A stretch of DNA of 64,000 nt, taken from NCBI GenBank assembly GCA_963851385.1, contig CAWKPE010000010.1, forward strand, positions 124,001 through 188,000. The letters run 5' to 3'. Positions 8,523 to 17,832 of the stretch are shown piece by piece (positions within the stretch are counted from its first letter, which is position 1; each line of letters starts with the position of its first letter). Both the position numbers and the translations under genes were made by a program. The stretch comes from CAWEFA01 sp963851385. GTDB taxonomy: Bacteria > Bacteroidota > Bacteroidia > Bacteroidales > DTGW01. The notes under the pieces are model-generated. The model worked only from the letters and a program-made list of their open reading frames with translations, searched no databases and was not told the DNA's origin.

Positions 8523-8771
8523 ATGAGGACAACAAAGAGCAGTTTTATTTATGATGAAGTAATATTGATAGGGATGTTCTATTGTCCTTATGGTAAAGAA
8601 AAATATTCGTGTTTTTTTCAATGGTTGCAACGAAAATCGACAACTGATAAGATCTCATGGTTCAATTCGTTAACGCTTCGCGACAAACAAGATTTAATGT
8701 ATTGCCATCTTAAATGTTCCTGCAAGTCAGGTGCTAATTTGGAAAGGATCAGGTTCTTCCAGAAAAATTAG
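8523..8771 (+). CDS. Small cysteine-containing hypothetical protein
   Basis: This 82-residue ORF ends 13 nt before the first cheW and is on the same strand, so the pair looks translationally coupled. I do not recognise a named family. The protein has a patterned set of Cys residues (FYCPYGKEKYSC, then YCHLKCSC) around a basic helical middle (WLQRKSTTDKISWFNSLTLRDKQDLMY). The spacing CPxG-x5-C with a C-terminal HxxCxC suggests a small metal- or disulfide-stabilised module. No signal peptide is visible. Support for coding is moderate: the composition is protein-like and the gene sits tightly before cheW, but there is no functional evidence. Confidence 0.5.
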   Translation: MRTTKSSFIYDEVILIGMFYCPYGKEKYSCFFQWLQRKSTTDKISWFNSLTLRDKQDLMYCHLKCSCKSGANLERIRFFQKN

Positions 8772-8784
8772 TAAGCACAAAGTA

Positions 8785-9270
8785 ATGAAAACGAAAATTA
8801 TAAGTATATCTGAAGTTCACTTAATTGTTAGGATTGGCAAAGATTTTTATGGTATTCCTGTTTCAAAGACTTTTAATATAATAGAAATTTCAAGAATAAC
8901 TAGTTTTAAACAAAGTAATGATTTAGTAATTGGAAATGTAAATTTAAGAGGTGCTTTAATACCAATAGTAGACTTGCATACAAAATTCGGAACAAAACAG
9001 GATGATTATACTTACAACTCAAGCGTGCTGGTATTTGAAATAAATAAAAATAATTGCAAGTTCTTTGTTGGTATTTTAATTGATGCGCTTCATGAAGTAA
9101 CTGAAATTAAAATGAGTGAAATAGATTATAATATTGGAATATTGCATACAAGTTGTAATGGTTGTATAAAAGGTTTTTATCAAAGAAATAAGCAGATGAA
9201 TATTGGAATAATAGAACCTGAGAATATTTTTACTACTGATGAAATATCAATGTTAAAGAATAGTGTATAA
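8785..9270 (+). CDS. CheW-domain chemotaxis adaptor, paralogue 1
   Basis: I use ATG 8785 (MKTKIISISEVHLIVRIG) as start; an upstream in-frame TTG at 8731 lies inside the preceding ORF and adds residues that do not align with CheW. The 161-residue protein is one CheW domain of normal length, with the core blocks GNVNLRGALIPIVDLHTKFG, VLVFEI and VGILIDALHEVTEI. CheW couples methyl-accepting receptors to the CheA kinase in cytoplasmic arrays. No cheA, receptor or cheY is in the window, so this is an isolated pair of adaptors with the next gene. The C-terminal FYQRNKQMNIGII is more diverged than in paralogue 2, and HTSCNGC carries an unusual Cys pair. Confidence 0.85.
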   Translation: MKTKIISISEVHLIVRIGKDFYGIPVSKTFNIIEISRITSFKQSNDLVIGNVNLRGALIPIVDLHTKFGTKQDDYTYNSSVLVFEINKNNCKFFVGILIDALHEVTEIKMSEIDYNIGILHTSCNGCIKGFYQRNKQMNIGIIEPENIFTTDEISMLKNSV

Positions 9271-9376
9271 ATATAAATATATTAAAATTAATGTGAAATA
9301 AAGTAAAGATTAGTTAGTAAAGTCTGTTGGTTAATTGTGTTGGTTTAGTTGTTTTAGTTAGTAGTTAGTTTTGGTT

Positions 9377-9433
9377 AAAAGGCTGCCCGGGCTAAGAAGA
9401 GGTTTTAGGTTTGATAGATGTGGGCAGCCTTTT
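9377..9433. terminator. Long-stem bidirectional hairpin between the cheW genes
   Basis: AAAAGGCTGCCC (9377-9388) and GGGCAGCCTTTT (9422-9433) form a perfect 12-bp inverted repeat with a 33-nt loop. A-run and T-run lie at the two ends, so termination could occur on either strand. It is preceded by an almost C-free GT-rich stretch (9309-9376). The element is unusually long-looped for a simple terminator and separates the two cheW transcripts. Confidence 0.75.
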
Positions 9434-9532
9434 AATTTTCAAATTTTGAGAAAAAAGTCTGAATTTTAATAACTACTTTTACAATTCAGATTTTCTTTAA
9501 ATTATTAATTAACATAAATTTAAAGGCAGATT

Positions 9533-10048
9533 ATGAAAACGTTGGACAAAACCAAAATTGACTCTTATCTTACATTTAAGCTTGGTGATGAACTATATGC
9601 GGCAAATGTAAAAAATGTTATTAACATTGTCGAACTTTCAAAAATCACAAAAGTACCTAAGGTACCTGATTATATGTTAGGTATTATTAACTTAAGAGGT
9701 ATGGTTTTACCAGTGATTGACGCAAGAAAGAAATTTGGACTTGCTTTGACTGAATATACTGTAAATACTTGTATCCTTGTATTGGAAGTAGTTATAAACA
9801 ACAATAATGTTTTAATAGGTGCCCTGGTAGATGGTGTCAAAGAAGTAATTGAAATTGAAAATGAAGAAATCAAAGATCCTCCTTCTATTGGATTTACCTT
9901 AAACAAGTATTTTATTACAGGTGTATATAAGAAAAAAGACGATGAAGGTTTTATTATGATTTTAGATATGGATTCCGTTTTCTCAACAGACGATATAGTA
10001 TCCATTAGCGAGCATTCAGACAATGCAGAAGAAACTCTTTCATCCTAA
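9533..10048 (+). CDS. CheW-domain chemotaxis adaptor, paralogue 2
   Basis: The 171-residue protein is a single CheW domain close to the family consensus: YLTFKLGDELYAANV, KVPDYMLGIINLRGMVLPVID, CILVLEV and LIGALVDGVKEVIEI, then an acidic C-terminal tail. It begins at ATG 9533 and has its own transcription unit, since a long hairpin terminator separates it from paralogue 1 and another follows at 10078. Role by family: cytoplasmic scaffold between chemoreceptors and CheA. Having two cheW copies without other che genes suggests either two arrays encoded elsewhere or receptor-specific adaptors. It resembles the canonical CheW more closely than its neighbour does. Confidence 0.9.
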   Translation: MKTLDKTKIDSYLTFKLGDELYAANVKNVINIVELSKITKVPKVPDYMLGIINLRGMVLPVIDARKKFGLALTEYTVNTCILVLEVVINNNNVLIGALVDGVKEVIEIENEEIKDPPSIGFTLNKYFITGVYKKKDDEGFIMILDMDSVFSTDDIVSISEHSDNAEETLSS

Positions 10049-10077
10049 TTATTTTTTATGATTTAATAATGCTGGAC

Positions 10078-10104
10078 ACGGGTTTTTAGTAAGACCCGTT
10101 TTTT
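10078..10104 (+). terminator. Rho-independent terminator after cheW 2
   Basis: ACGGGT (10078-10083) pairs with ACCCGT (10094-10099) around a 10-nt loop, followed by a run of T. It lies 30 nt after the cheW stop codon on the same strand, the expected place and shape for an intrinsic terminator. Confidence 0.85.
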
Positions 10105-10218
10105 ATCTTTATAAAGCAGGATCATTATAATTAAAAACCCCTTTCTGCTAATTGCTTAATACAAATTGAAATTATACCAAAACATTAATTTAATAATGAA
10201 CTGAATTATAAATAAAAA

Positions 10219-10800
10219 ATGATAAAGAGAATATGTATATTTTGTGCATCAAGCAATAAAGTGGCAAAAGAACATTTAGAGGCAGCTTCCGAAATTGGAA
10301 AAATATTGTCCGACCAGGGAATTACTGTTGTTTATGGTGGTGGATCAGTAGGTTCTATGGGAGCTTTAGCAAATTCTGTTCTGAATCACAAAGGTCATAT
10401 ATTAGGAATTATTCCAAAGTTCATGATGGAGCTTGGATGGGGAAATACTAAAATTCCTGAAATGATTATAGTTGAAACAATGGCCGAACGTAAAACTAAA
10501 TTGATTGAAAATGCAGATGCCGTGATTGCACTACCTGGCGGTACCGGCACTATTGATGAATTGATGGAAGTTTTGGCTTTAAAAAAATTAGGGATATTCA
10601 CAAAACCAATAATAATATTGAATACATGCGGTTTTTACGATCATTTACTAATGTTATTTGAACATATGATTATAAATAATTTTATCAGACCTGAGCATAA
10701 AAAGTTATATGAAATTGCAATAAAACCTGAAGAAATAATGAAAAAAATTAATGAAGCACCACTTTGGGATAGTTCAGCAATAAAACTGGCAGCTTTATAA
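10219..10800 (+). CDS. LOG-family protein (TIGR00730-type Rossmann fold)
   Basis: The 193-residue protein has the length and motifs of the LOG / former lysine-decarboxylase-like family. It starts with ICIFCASSNKV, then VYGGGSVGSMGALAN, and carries the diagnostic PGGTGTIDELMEVL (PGGxGTxxE). Members cleave nucleoside 5'-monophosphates at the N-glycosidic bond, releasing the base (cytokinin-activating phosphoribohydrolases in plants and actinobacteria); in most bacteria the true substrate is not settled. The protein is cytoplasmic. It stands alone between a terminator upstream and a convergent gene whose stop is only 7 bp away. The lysine decarboxylase label often given to it is almost certainly wrong. 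Confidence 0.88.
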   Translation: MIKRICIFCASSNKVAKEHLEAASEIGKILSDQGITVVYGGGSVGSMGALANSVLNHKGHILGIIPKFMMELGWGNTKIPEMIIVETMAERKTKLIENADAVIALPGGTGTIDELMEVLALKKLGIFTKPIIILNTCGFYDHLLMLFEHMIINNFIRPEHKKLYEIAIKPEEIMKKINEAPLWDSSAIKLAAL

Positions 10801-10807
10801 ATTTGAA

Positions 10808-11455
10808 TTAATTTTTCTTATTCTTAGCGTTTGCTATACGTTCTTTATTTTTTGCTAGCATCAAACGTACGGCTTTATTGACAGATGCAGTATCTGCAGG
10901 AGGTTTATCACTGTATGCTATTCCTTCGATCTCACATCCCGGAATTTCACCATAGCCGCCTTTCATTTCCGAATGTGTAACCAAAACTATAAGAGCACTC
11001 ATATTTGCAGCTTTTTTTTGAATCCGAATAGTTGCACTAGTTTTAGCTGCTTTAGGACTCCGGCTGCCGGAAGCTGCGTTTGCTTTAACTACTCCTACTT
11101 TAAATAACCCATCCACATCCGAAGGATTCTCGGTAACAAGAACAGCTTCCCATTGCGTTTTATCCACCATTTGTAATACCGGCTTATTAAAAACTTCTTT
11201 ACGCCCATTATTGTAAATAACTTTTTCAATATCTTTTCTGGGTAATTCAAGAACCTGACCCTGACTTGGTTTTGTAAAACTTACTGATGTCACACTAATT
11301 TTCAGGATAGTGCAAATTATTTTCTTCCCTCCAAGTTTAATTATTGTATCGTATTTTATATTTTTCTCCTCTTCAAAAGTATTTGCCTTTTCTACTTGTG
11401 CAAACCCGAGTTTTGGAATTATCCACAAAAAAAATATGACCGCAACTTTATTCAT
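10808..11455 (-). CDS. Secreted hypothetical protein
   Basis: The 215-residue product starts with a signal peptide (MNKVAVIFFLWIIPKLGFAQ) and is predicted to be exported to the periplasm. I do not recognise a named domain. Residues 35-75 (DTIIKLGGKKIICTILKI...RKDIEKVIYNNGRKE) match a pattern common in Bacteroidota envelope proteins, a small beta-rich module with a GKxIxCxIxKI strand pair. The remainder is basic, with Lys/Ala-rich stretches around residues 125-150 and a charged C-terminal helix (LMLAKNKERIANAKNKKN). It converges with the LOG gene (stops 7 bp apart), and a small membrane-protein gene precedes it on the same strand. Confidence 0.7.
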   Translation of the reverse strand: MNKVAVIFFLWIIPKLGFAQVEKANTFEEEKNIKYDTIIKLGGKKIICTILKISVTSVSFTKPSQGQVLELPRKDIEKVIYNNGRKEVFNKPVLQMVDKTQWEAVLVTENPSDVDGLFKVGVVKANAASGSRSPKAAKTSATIRIQKKAANMSALIVLVTHSEMKGGYGEIPGCEIEGIAYSDKPPADTASVNKAVRLMLAKNKERIANAKNKKN

Positions 11456-11519
11456 CTTTTTATAATGTACTGACTAAAATATATCAAAGCCTGTGCCTAA
11501 AATTGTGACAATAATTTCA

Positions 11520-11855
11520 TTAATTCCCTGAACAAACAAAATAAAAGCCTATTGCCATAATAATAAAATAATTGGCGATTTCATTATTCAGTTTGCCGGA
11601 AAAATGAAAAAAAATAATTCCAAATGATATCACTGATAATATAAGTCCAGAAATTACTGTTAATGAAGGTTTTGGTAAAAAGCCACTAAAAAACAACAAA
11701 ACTGAACTGAAGATAAAAACTGATGAAAAATAAAATTCACTATTATATAAATTAAAAGTTTTAAAAGTTCCTATGAATAATAATATAACAAAAAGCAACA
11801 ATGAAATGCGTAAAATCCAATTAGCCAAATTAAGTCCCGATTTCAGAGGCTTCAT
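11520..11855 (-). CDS. Small four-helix membrane protein, hypothetical
   Basis: The 111 residues contain about four hydrophobic segments: WILRISLLLFVILLFIGTF, FYFSSVFIFSSVLLFFSGFL, LTVISGLILSVISFGIIFF and IANYFIIMAIGFYFVCSG. It is therefore an integral inner-membrane protein with short loops. No family is recognised. It is on the same strand as the secreted protein downstream (64-bp gap), so they may share a transcript. TAGATTTG at plus 11890-11897 (minus strand) could be a -7 box. Confidence 0.6.
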   Translation of the reverse strand: MKPLKSGLNLANWILRISLLLFVILLFIGTFKTFNLYNSEFYFSSVFIFSSVLLFFSGFLPKPSLTVISGLILSVISFGIIFFHFSGKLNNEIANYFIIMAIGFYFVCSGN

Positions 11856-12091
11856 AATACTTTCTATTTTGACGCTAATATTTTAGAAACAAATCTATCA
11901 AGTCGCAAAATTAAGAAATCTTTCTTAGGTAATTTTTATTTTTAAAAATAACTTTGTACAACTTTCGTTGAAAAGCGCTTATAAATCTTTGTTCAACTAA
12001 ATAATAACAAAACAACTAAACGATTATTCTTTTGCATTTCTTATTAATGAGATTATATAAATTATTTAATTCATAATAATAACACTGTATA

Positions 12092-12838
12092 ATGAAACTT
12101 AAGGTTTTTTATGTAACGACAATGGTTTGGCTTGTTTGTGGATTATCAATGATTACTTTTTTTGTTATTTTTTTCATCCTTTGGATATTATCACTTCCTT
12201 TTGACCGTAATCATTATTTCACTCAAAAACTTACATGGTATTGGGCAACCTTCTATGTTGTGGTATATCCGTTTTGGGAAATTGAGCTGATTGACAAAAA
12301 TAAACTTCAAAAGGGGAAACCATGTATCGCAGTTTCAAATCACCAGTCTTTACTCGATATAATGATTTTATTTCATTTATATGGATATTTCACCTGGGTG
12401 TCAAAAATTGAAAATTTCCGGGTACCAGTATTGGGTTGGGTTATGACAATTAATAGATATATTCGTGTCAACCGCAAGGATCCTAAAACTTTTCCTAAAA
12501 TGTTCGAAGGCATTACAAAATCATTGAAGAAGAATAAAACCATAATGATTTTCCCCGAAGGAACACGTTCATTAACCAGTGGATTAGGACATTTTAAAGA
12601 TGGTGCATTTAAAGCTGCAATAGAAAACAAAGTTCCTATTATTCCAATTGTTTTAGATGGTACCGGTCAGCTACTTCCAAAGGATGGACTTAAAATTTCC
12701 GGCAAAACAAAAATTATAGTTAAGGTTTTGGATGAAATCCCATATGAAAAATTTCCCTCATATAATCCACAAGTTTTGAGAGAATTTGTTAAAGATGTTA
12801 TTGCAAAAGAGTTGATACAGTTGAGAAAATCTTCTTAG
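12092..12838 (+). CDS. plsC: 1-acyl-sn-glycerol-3-phosphate acyltransferase
   Basis: The 248-residue enzyme transfers an acyl chain to lysophosphatidic acid, giving phosphatidic acid in the phospholipid pathway at the inner membrane. The catalytic HX4D motif is NHQSLLD (His84, Asp89) and the substrate-binding motif FPEGTRS is at 154-160. The region around INRYIRVNRKD is the third conserved block. Two N-terminal hydrophobic stretches (residues 8-35 and 48-62) provide membrane attachment. TAACTTTG at 11949-11956 could be a distant -7 box, though no -33 partner is seen. The gene is followed by a 311-bp gap before parE that contains two dyads. Confidence 0.92.
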   Translation: MKLKVFYVTTMVWLVCGLSMITFFVIFFILWILSLPFDRNHYFTQKLTWYWATFYVVVYPFWEIELIDKNKLQKGKPCIAVSNHQSLLDIMILFHLYGYFTWVSKIENFRVPVLGWVMTINRYIRVNRKDPKTFPKMFEGITKSLKKNKTIMIFPEGTRSLTSGLGHFKDGAFKAAIENKVPIIPIVLDGTGQLLPKDGLKISGKTKIIVKVLDEIPYEKFPSYNPQVLREFVKDVIAKELIQLRKSS

Positions 12839-12894
12839 AAACATTCCAGACCACTAGAGATAGTATCAAAAGTCAATTGAGAAACTTTGAATAT

Positions 12895-12950
12895 GTATCT
12901 TCCCTTCAGTAAGTTTTAGAATTGAAATTCTTTTTGCAAAAAGAAGATAC
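12895..12950. repeat. Nested hairpin downstream of plsC
   Basis: GTATCTTC (12895-12902) pairs with GAAGATAC (12943-12950). Between them lies the perfect inverted repeat AGAATT-GA-AATTCT (12918-12931). Together they can fold into a 56-nt two-tier structure. It starts 57 nt after the plsC stop and has a T-run inside rather than at the end, so a terminator role is possible but not typical. Confidence 0.5.
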
Positions 12951-13003
12951 TTTCGTTTTCATGCCAAAATATTTTAATTGTTAAATCATTGAATTTATCA
13001 AAA

Positions 13004-13029
13004 ATTACAATGTATTAAAACATTGTAAT
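13004..13029. promoter_or_regulatory. Perfect 10-6-10 dyad upstream of parE
   Basis: ATTACAATGT (13004-13013) and ACATTGTAAT (13020-13029) are perfect inverted repeats around ATTAAA. The element lies 120 bp before parE and about 70 bp before a TATATTTG -7-like box (13100-13107). Its size and symmetry fit a dimeric regulator's operator. No regulator can be assigned from the sequence. Confidence 0.45.
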
Positions 13030-13149
13030 ACAGGTAAGGTAACTAAATATTAACAATTTTTGTTGAAAGAAAAATATTAACCGCCCTTTTTCTTTTCCAT
13101 ATATTTGTTGCTGATTTTTTCTAAAATGAACATTTTGATTTAGATCAAT

Positions 13150-14990
13150 ATGAGCAATGTAGCTTATTCAGAAGAAACCATTCAAACCCTGGATTGGAAG
13201 GAACATATCAGGAAGCGTCCCGGTATGTATATTGGAAAACTTGGTGATGGATCTTCCCCTGACGATGGAATTTATGTTCTTATTAAAGAAATTATGGATA
13301 ATTCCATTGATGAATATATGATGGGCAATGGAAAAGAGATTGAACTGACAATTACAGATAAAACAGTAATAATAAGGGATTATGGCCGTGGTATTCCGCT
13401 TGGAAAAGTTATTGATGTAGCTTCTAAAATGAATACAGGTGCTAAATATGACTCGAAAGTCTTTAAAAAATCTGTTGGGTTGAATGGCGTTGGAATAAAA
13501 GCTGTGAATGCTTTAAGTTCTGAATTTCAAATTCAAGCATTTCGCGAGAAAAAACAAAAAAAGTAGTATTTTCAGAAGGTAACATTATCACAGATGAACC
13601 TGAAAAATCGTCCAACCAGCCAAATGGAACAGAAGTAACTTTTACGCCGGATGATAAAATGTTCGGACATTTTCATTTTATTTCTGAATACATTGAAGCG
13701 ATGGTACGCAATTATACTTATCTCAATGCCGGATTTATAATCAATTACAACGGAACTCGCTTTGTATCCAAAAATGGCTTATTAGATTTGTTAAATGATA
13801 ATATTTCCGAACCAGGTCTTTACCCAATTATCCATTTAAAAGGAGATGATATTGAAATCGCTTTAACTCACGGAAATGAGTATGGTGAAGACTATTACAG
13901 TTTCGTCAATGGACAGCATACTACCCAGGGAGGTACTCACCTTCAGGCATTTAAAGAAGCATATGTTAAAGCAATCCGCGAGTTTTATAAAAAGGATTAT
14001 GAACCTTCGGATATTAGGTCTTCTATTATTGCTGCAATATGCGTAAAAATAGAAGAACCTGTATTTGAATCCCAGACAAAGACCAAGCTTGGATCCAAAG
14101 ATATGAGTAATGATGGGCCATCTGTGAGTAAATTTATAGGTGACTTTATTAAAAAAGAACTTGATAATTATTTGCATAAGCATTCCGAAACAGCTGACAT
14201 CTTGCTAAAAAAAATTATTGAGTCGGAAAAAGAACGTAAAGCAATAAGCAGTATTCAAAAAATAGCACGTGAAAGAGCTAAAAAAGCCAGCCTGCATAAT
14301 AGAAAACTCAGGGATTGCCGAATTCATCTGAATAATGGCGATGACAGGCGCCTTGAATCCACACTATTTATAACAGAAGGTGATTCGGCAAGCGGTTCTA
14401 TCACCAAATCGCGTGATGTAAATACTCAGGCTGTATTCAGCTTAAAAGGAAAACCTTTGAATACTTTTGGATTGACCAAGAAAATAGTCTACGAAAATGA
14501 AGAATTTAATCTTCTTCAGGCTGCACTTAATATTGAAGATGGCATTGAAAACCTGAGATATAATAATATTGTTATAGCTACTGATGCAGATGTTGACGGC
14601 ATGCATATCAGACTGTTACTTATAACATTCTTTCTTCAATTCTTCCCTGACCTGGTACGTAAAGGCCATTTGTACATTTTGCAAACTCCACTCTTCAGGG
14701 TACGCAATAAACAAAAAACAAATTATTGCTACAATGAAAAAGAAAAAGAAGCAGCAATAAAGTTACTTATTCCAAACCCGGAAATTACAAGATTCAAAGG
14801 ACTAGGAGAAATATCGCCAGATGAATTCAAGTATTTTATTGGTGCCGATATACGACTTGATCCTGTTCGGATGAAAAAGGAAGACATAGTGCACGATTTG
14901 CTTGACTTCTATATGGGTAAAAACACACCTGAACGACAGGATTTCATTATAGAAAATTTAAGATTAGAAGACGATTTGGTAGAAGCATAG
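13150..14990 (+). CDS. parE: DNA topoisomerase IV subunit B, with one frameshift as sequenced
   Basis: The frame from ATG 13150 stops at 13566. The frame continuing to 14990 resumes directly across a stretch of A6-C-A7 (13549-13562); one extra A there restores a continuous protein of about 613 residues. The GHKL ATPase motifs are present: EIMDNSIDEYM (Mg/ATP Asn), RDYGRGIP and LNGVGIKAVNAL. So are the Toprim motifs FITEGDSASGS and ATDADVDGMHIR. Role: ATP-driven subunit of the type IIA topoisomerase that decatenates chromosomes. It is paired with parC 26 bp downstream. Bacteroidota subunits of this type are shorter than enterobacterial ParE. Because the gene is normally essential and the break is in a homopolymer, I treat it as a sequencing error, not a pseudogene. 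Confidence 0.85.
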
Positions 14991-15016
14991 ACTTTAGCTT
15001 ACAAGAATATTTTAAC

Positions 15017-17683
15017 ATGGCAGAAAAAGACAATGAAGATATTCAGGATGATTTTAGCCTTGATGGACCGGTAGAAAAAGCTGGAGCTAAAGAACAACAC
15101 GAGGCATACAAACATACTACAGTTCTAAGCGGTATGTACAAAAACTGGTTCCTAGATTATGCTTCTTATGTTATACTGGAACGAGCCGTGCCACATATTA
15201 ACGATGGTTTAAAACCCGTTCAGCGCCGTATACTTCACTCCATGAAACGCCTTGATGACGGGCGTTACAATAAGGTTGCCAATATTATAGGGCATTCAAT
15301 GCAATTTCATCCCCACGGAGATGTTTCTATTGGTGATGCTTTGGTCCAATTAGGGCAAAAAGATTTGCTTATTGATTGCCAGGGAAACTGGGGCAATATT
15401 CTTACCGGAGATAATGCCGCGGCTCCACGTTATATTGAAGCGCGATTATCAAAATTCGCTCTCGACATAGTCTTTAATCCCAAGACCACAAAATGGAAAT
15501 TGTCTTACGACGGCAGGAACAATGAACCTATAACTTTACCAGTAAAATTTCCTTTATTGCTGGCACAAGGTGTTGAAGGTATTGCTGTTGGTTTGGCTTC
15601 AAAAATTCTTCCTCATAATTTCAATGAACTTATAGATGCATCCATCGCTCATCTTAAAAACAAGCCATTTGAATTATATCCGGATTTTCCAACAGGTGGG
15701 ATGGCCGATGTTTTAAAATACAATGACGGTCTTAGAGGTGGCGTAATCCGCATTAGAGCCAAAATAAATAAGCTAGACAAAAAAACACTTGTTATTACTG
15801 AGATTCCTTTTGGTAAAACTACTACCAGTTTAATCGACAGTATTCTTAAAGCCAATGAAAAAGGTAAGATTAAAATCCGCAAAATTGATGATAATACTGC
15901 TGAAAATGTTGAAATACTTATTCATCTTCAACCGGGAATTTCACCAGATGTCACTATTGATGCTTTATATGCATTTACAGATTGTGAAGTACCAATTTCT
16001 CCAAATTGTTGCGTAATTGACGATGAGAAACCTCGTTTTATGGGCGTTTCTGAAATCCTGAAGCACAATACTGAATCTACACTTAATCTTTTAAAACAGG
16101 AACTTGAGATTAAACTGGCTGAATTAAATGAGGACTGGCATCTTTCATCACTTGAGAAAATTTTCTTTGAGAAGAAGATATACCGGGAACTCGAAAAAGA
16201 CACCGAAACCTGGGATATGATAATTGATGCCATTGAAAAGGCATTTACTCCTTATAAAAAATTACTTAAGCGTAAAATTTTAAGGGAAGACATTCTGAAA
16301 CTTACAGAAAAGCCAGTTCGGAAAATTTCAAAATTCGATATTAAAAAAGCTGATGAATATATTAAAGGGATTGAAGCCCAAATAGAAGAAGTAAACTACA
16401 ATCTTGAAAATATCGTGAAATATACAATTTCATGGTATGAAGGAATTAAAAAGAAATATGGTTCAAAACGCAGCAGAAAAACCGAATTGAGAAGCTTTGA
16501 AACTATCCAGGCAACTGCAGTGGTTGCAGCCAATGAGAAACTTTATGTGAACCGTGAAGAAGGATTTGTGGGTACCAGTCTTAAAAAAGACGAATTTGTC
16601 AGCGATTGTTCCGATATAGATGATGTAATTGTAATCCGAAGAGACGGTTCTTATTTAATAACTAAAATTTCCGACAAGGTATTCGTTGGTAAAGATATTA
16701 TGCACATAGCAGTATTCAAGAAAAACGATACCCGTACAATTTATAATATCATTTATTTTGATGGCAAGTTTGGTATTTCTTACATGAAACGATGTGCAAT
16801 TTCCGGATTAACAAGAGATAAAGAATATTTTCTCACCCAGGGAAATCAATATTCAAAGATTCTTTACCTTACTATTAATCCCAACGGTGAAGCTGAAACT
16901 GTAAAGGTCAAACTAAAACCAAAACCTCGTTTGAAAGTACTTGAACTCAATTTAAATTTTGCCGAACTTGCAATTAAGGGTAAAAATTCAATGGGTAATA
17001 TTCTTACTAAAAATGCTATTTACAAAATAGAACTCAAAGCAAAGGGAGAATCTACTTTAGGAGGAACAACAATTTGGTTTGATGCCGATGTGCAGCGTCT
17101 TAACATAGATAGCCGAGGCCAACTTTTAGGAGAATTTCAAAATGGAGACAAAATACTTGTTGTGACTCAGAATGGCGAATTCAGACTAACGAACTTCGAT
17201 TTAGCCAACCATTACGAAGATAATATTATAAGAATTGAAAAATTCAAACCTGATAAGGTCTTTTCAGCTGTCTATTTTGATGCTTCTCAGAAATTATATT
17301 ATCTGAAACGATTTACATTTGAACCTACTGAAAAAATTACAACTTTTATTGATGACGAGAATCCAAATTCAAGAATGGTACTTTTTACAAGTGAAAAATT
17401 CCCGCAATTGAAAATTTCATTTAACGGCAAGCATAAAAAGCGCTCTGATGAACTGGTAGATGTTGAGCAGTTTATTGCTGTGAAGAGTTATCGCGCAAAA
17501 GGCAAACGATTGACTACTTTTACCGTTTCGAAAATTACTGAAGTTGAACCTTTACAAAAAGCAGAACCGGAAACCGAACCAAAATCCGAAGAATTAGAAA
17601 GTAAGGACATGCCTGAAGTAGACGAAAGCAAAGTTTTCAATGGTAAAAACGGCAAGAAAGTCTCCCAGCCTTCATTGTTTTAA
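15017..17683 (+). CDS. parC: DNA topoisomerase IV subunit A
   Basis: The 888-residue protein is the DNA-cleaving partner of ParE. The winged-helix cleavage core begins with NWFLDYASYVILERAVPHIN and RRILHSMKRLDDGRYNK. The catalytic Tyr lies in the block AAPRYIEARLSKFA. The central region has the coiled-coil gate with its basic DNA contacts, and the C-terminal 350 residues form a beta-pinwheel-like domain. A Glu/Pro-rich tail (EPLQKAEPETEPKSEE) follows. The gene lies 26 bp after parE, so they form an operon. The architecture follows the Bacteroidota ParC type, with a shortened N-terminus preceded by about 35 acidic residues. It is intact over its full length, unlike parE. Confidence 0.92.
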   Translation: MAEKDNEDIQDDFSLDGPVEKAGAKEQHEAYKHTTVLSGMYKNWFLDYASYVILERAVPHINDGLKPVQRRILHSMKRLDDGRYNKVANIIGHSMQFHPHGDVSIGDALVQLGQKDLLIDCQGNWGNILTGDNAAAPRYIEARLSKFALDIVFNPKTTKWKLSYDGRNNEPITLPVKFPLLLAQGVEGIAVGLASKILPHNFNELIDASIAHLKNKPFELYPDFPTGGMADVLKYNDGLRGGVIRIRAKINKLDKKTLVITEIPFGKTTTSLIDSILKANEKGKIKIRKIDDNTAENVEILIHLQPGISPDVTIDALYAFTDCEVPISPNCCVIDDEKPRFMGVSEILKHNTESTLNLLKQELEIKLAELNEDWHLSSLEKIFFEKKIYRELEKDTETWDMIIDAIEKAFTPYKKLLKRKILREDILKLTEKPVRKISKFDIKKADEYIKGIEAQIEEVNYNLENIVKYTISWYEGIKKKYGSKRSRKTELRSFETIQATAVVAANEKLYVNREEGFVGTSLKKDEFVSDCSDIDDVIVIRRDGSYLITKISDKVFVGKDIMHIAVFKKNDTRTIYNIIYFDGKFGISYMKRCAISGLTRDKEYFLTQGNQYSKILYLTINPNGEAETVKVKLKPKPRLKVLELNLNFAELAIKGKNSMGNILTKNAIYKIELKAKGESTLGGTTIWFDADVQRLNIDSRGQLLGEFQNGDKILVVTQNGEFRLTNFDLANHYEDNIIRIEKFKPDKVFSAVYFDASQKLYYLKRFTFEPTEKITTFIDDENPNSRMVLFTSEKFPQLKISFNGKHKKRSDELVDVEQFIAVKSYRAKGKRLTTFTVSKITEVEPLQKAEPETEPKSEELESKDMPEVDESKVFNGKNGKKVSQPSLF

Positions 17684-17832
17684 ATAAATTGCGTTTATAT
17701 CATCATAAAATAAATTGGATTTGTAAAAACGAATATTTTGATTAGAAATTAATTGAACTTTTTGAATATTTAAAAAAAATTAATACTTTGGTATTAAAAT
17801 GCACAATTTTTAATAACCTAAAACTATTTATT

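Noticed and set aside
13549..13566. Possible programmed frameshift at the A6-C-A7 stretch in parE
   Set aside because: The stretch is slippery-looking, but the same window has many indels of mixed type in unrelated essential genes, so error is the simpler explanation. I know of no recoding in parE.
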